A DNA stretch of 64,000 nucleotides, taken from NCBI RefSeq assembly GCF_954871325.1, contig NC_088776.1:5525985-5589984 (forward strand), given 5' to 3'. The position numbers and the translations under genes are program-made. Each line of letters starts with the position of its first letter. Positions within the stretch are counted from its first letter, which is position 1. The notes under the pieces are model-generated. The model was not told where the DNA came from, did not search any database, and saw only the letters and a program-made list of their open reading frames with translations. Origin of the DNA: Gordionus sp. m RMFG-2023. Its lineage: Eukaryota > Nematomorpha > Gordioida > Chordodea > Parachordodidae. Below, piece by piece: positions 62,247 to 64,000 of the stretch.

Positions 62247-63930
62247 TTAATTCATTTTTGCGCGCTTTAAATTTATATCATCAATCATGTCAGGAGGTTT
62301 ATTGTTTGCCTCGGCATTAATTAGGCTCTGAAGAATATCTTTTCGATCGGGGTAAGGAAATTTTAGAGCGCAGCCAGCATTGGAACAAACTCTAAGTTTA
62401 ACGTAGGCCATAAAAACTTTTTCAAAAGCCAAGAATTCCAATATGTTTTCTTTGAAAAGTGGGTGGATAAAATCGCGCAAAACATTTATATCGTTCGAGA
62501 AATTTCCTAAAGGTGAGGTTATATTCTCCAAGGGGACATTGTAGGAATATATTTCGGAGGCTTGCAAAGGGTCCTTGTTACTGTCATTATTAGGAAGAGA
62601 TGGTAGCGACAAATTATCCGAATATTCGGGATATTTGTACTTGACTATTCGCCACCACTCCTTGATTGTGTCTAGTAAATCTTGACTCTTCTCTCGATTT
62701 AAATCCTTAAATGTGTCCTTTAACGAAGCTTCCTTCTGATCGCTATACACTTTGATATCGTCCTTAACGATGAGTTTAGCATGATTCAATGCTACCATAA
62801 GTGGCAAAATCTTGTCACCAGATGCCGAAAGTTTATTGAGGGTGGAGCACTGTAGTTTGAAAACGTGAGATTGGTGTTCTTTTAGCTCAAAGCTAACAAT
62901 GCAGGGTAAAGGATAGACGGGATCGGGAACGGGCCATGATTGTTCGAGAACTTCGGAGTCCTGGTTGAGTATAAATAAAAGTTGGCTAGATATATAATAA
63001 ATATTATCAATCGTAATAATTTGCTCTTTCTCAGAAACAAACGATATAAAAAATAATATTTCTTATGGAGCAATAATTCCATCTATACATAATGTATATA
63101 TATATATAAAAAGAGTAAATATTCAAAAATAAAGTAAATATAATCAAAAAACCCATTTAATACAACCGTTTTCTGTATCGTTCACATTTCTATCCTCCAG
63201 CTTAGGCAATGAGCTAATCCCGCGCCATAATTCGGAAGCGAAATGAGGAGCAAACGTACTTAATACTATGATCGCCTTAGCCGCGGATAATTGGTATTGG
63301 TAACTTTTGGCCAGCATGACTAAAGGGTAATTCTGTTTAATTAATATATATATTTATAAAATAGATGGGGCCAAATGTTTGTTGAAAAGTGGCTAAAATA
63401 TTTCGAAATTTTTAAAAAAACCTGGAATATTTCCTTCCAATTTAAAAAAATATAAATAACTTCAATTTTCAATAAATATTCAAACTTTTTTCATTCTTGA
63501 TAAATCCAAACTCAATATGAATAACTTATACTAATTCAGTCTATATCTTTCCTGTGAAATTTCTCAAAATAAAATTAGACAAATCGGTGCCATGATGCAT
63601 GCTTATGAAATCATCTTTACCATGGGTATGCAATGCCCGACCTGGATATTGTTGAGCAAGGGCAATGCTGGATATTTACCAAATTCCCACCGAACCCCTG
63701 CCTGAAGATTTGTGCCATTTGCCGACCTCTGATTCTTACTACTAGTACGAATTTATATATTTTTTAAAAATTTACCCGCAAGATGAGGCAAAATGATTCC
63801 AATTGGTCGATAACCAAATGCAAATTATGATTCTGGAAATGAAAATTAATCTTGGCGATAAAATAATTCGTTTTATCCCGGAGATCTCTATCCAAGTCTC
63901 TAAGTTTAGCCAATGATTCAGGTGAAAAAT
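62247..63930 (-). CDS. LARS2: Mitochondrial-type leucyl-tRNA synthetase, 3' exons (partial)
   Basis: At least three exons, minus strand: 63930-63776, 63332-63153 and 62960-62247 (stop). Together they encode the anticodon-binding and C-terminal region of a class I leucyl-tRNA synthetase: DLRDKTNYFIAKINFHF, LVIDQLESF, AAKAIIVLSTFAPHFASELW (matching the family's aPLaPHiaeElW) and VLEQSWPVPDP. In human LARS2 the same order TW, QAWPAVDP is followed by about 75 residues. Here about 225 residues follow (CIVSFELKEHQSHVFKLQ, EWWRIVKYKYPEYSDNL, NVLRDFIHPLFKENILEFL), which I cannot align with confidence. Introns are 192 and 443 bases with GT-AG ends. Upstream exons and the catalytic HIGH/KMSKS domain lie beyond the window; frame at 63931-64000 is unclear. 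Confidence 0.7.
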
Positions 63931-64000
63931 CTAAATATTATTTTAACAGGGAAAAAGATCTAAAACGTTGCCAATAAATTCTCTAAATTTATATCTGATT

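Overview
This window is very AT-rich, intron-bearing animal nuclear DNA, probably from a small invertebrate. Evidence for that: GT-AG introns, a eukaryotic tRNA-Ile with anticodon AAT, a mitochondrial-type leucyl-tRNA synthetase, a tandem-GNAT protein of a kind I associate with nematodes, mites and tardigrades, and a transposon load of hAT, piggyBac, PIF/Harbinger, an RTE-like LINE and Ty3/gypsy relics. I cannot name the species. Gene density is low; most of the window is transposon debris and local duplications.

Layout. 1-5.6 kb: decayed hAT transposon, the 3' half of a piggyBac element, a ~110-bp tandem array and a Ty3/gypsy fossil (minus). 5.7-9.6 kb: first copy of a duplicated block, holding a DNA transposon insertion with target duplication. 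9.6-13 kb: near full-length RTE-like LINE (minus) with a candidate 13-bp target duplication. 13-17 kb: AT-rich tandem array split by a hAT-like non-autonomous element, plus small relics. 17.9-34.3 kb: a duplicated region with two copies, 10.6 kb apart, of an unrecognised five-exon gene. It encodes a secreted protein that I read as signal peptide plus two fibronectin type III-like domains. Copy 2 (30776-33119) is open throughout (265 aa). Copy 1 (20150-22452) has a shortened, frame-broken exon 2. A Ty3/gypsy fossil (23.3-24.4 kb) and further block copies lie between and after them (25.1-29.3 and 35.6-36.7 kb).

38-51 kb holds three apparently intact host genes. One is a 745-aa secreted Thr/Lys-rich repeat protein with a Cys-rich tail (38942-41179, plus). 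One is a three-exon double-GNAT protein (minus, 46539-44958). The third is a 212-aa Thr-rich protein with a GPI-anchor-like tail (minus, 50777-50139). The first and third share signal peptide, 5' flank and one repeat module, so they are paralogues.

51-62 kb is mostly non-coding: foldback MITEs, two identical tRNA-Ile(AAT) genes 3.9 kb apart, hAT and Harbinger scraps, and a small element with a perfect 8-bp target duplication. 62.2-64 kb holds the 3' exons of a mitochondrial-type leucyl-tRNA synthetase (minus) running off the window end, with an unusually long, unfamiliar C-terminal extension.

The most promising undescribed items are the duplicated two-FN3 secreted gene with its conserved paired GTAAACA/TGTTTAC sites upstream, and the Thr-rich secreted/GPI-anchored paralogue pair. 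No operon-like or CRISPR-like organisation is present; the genes do not form an obvious pathway.
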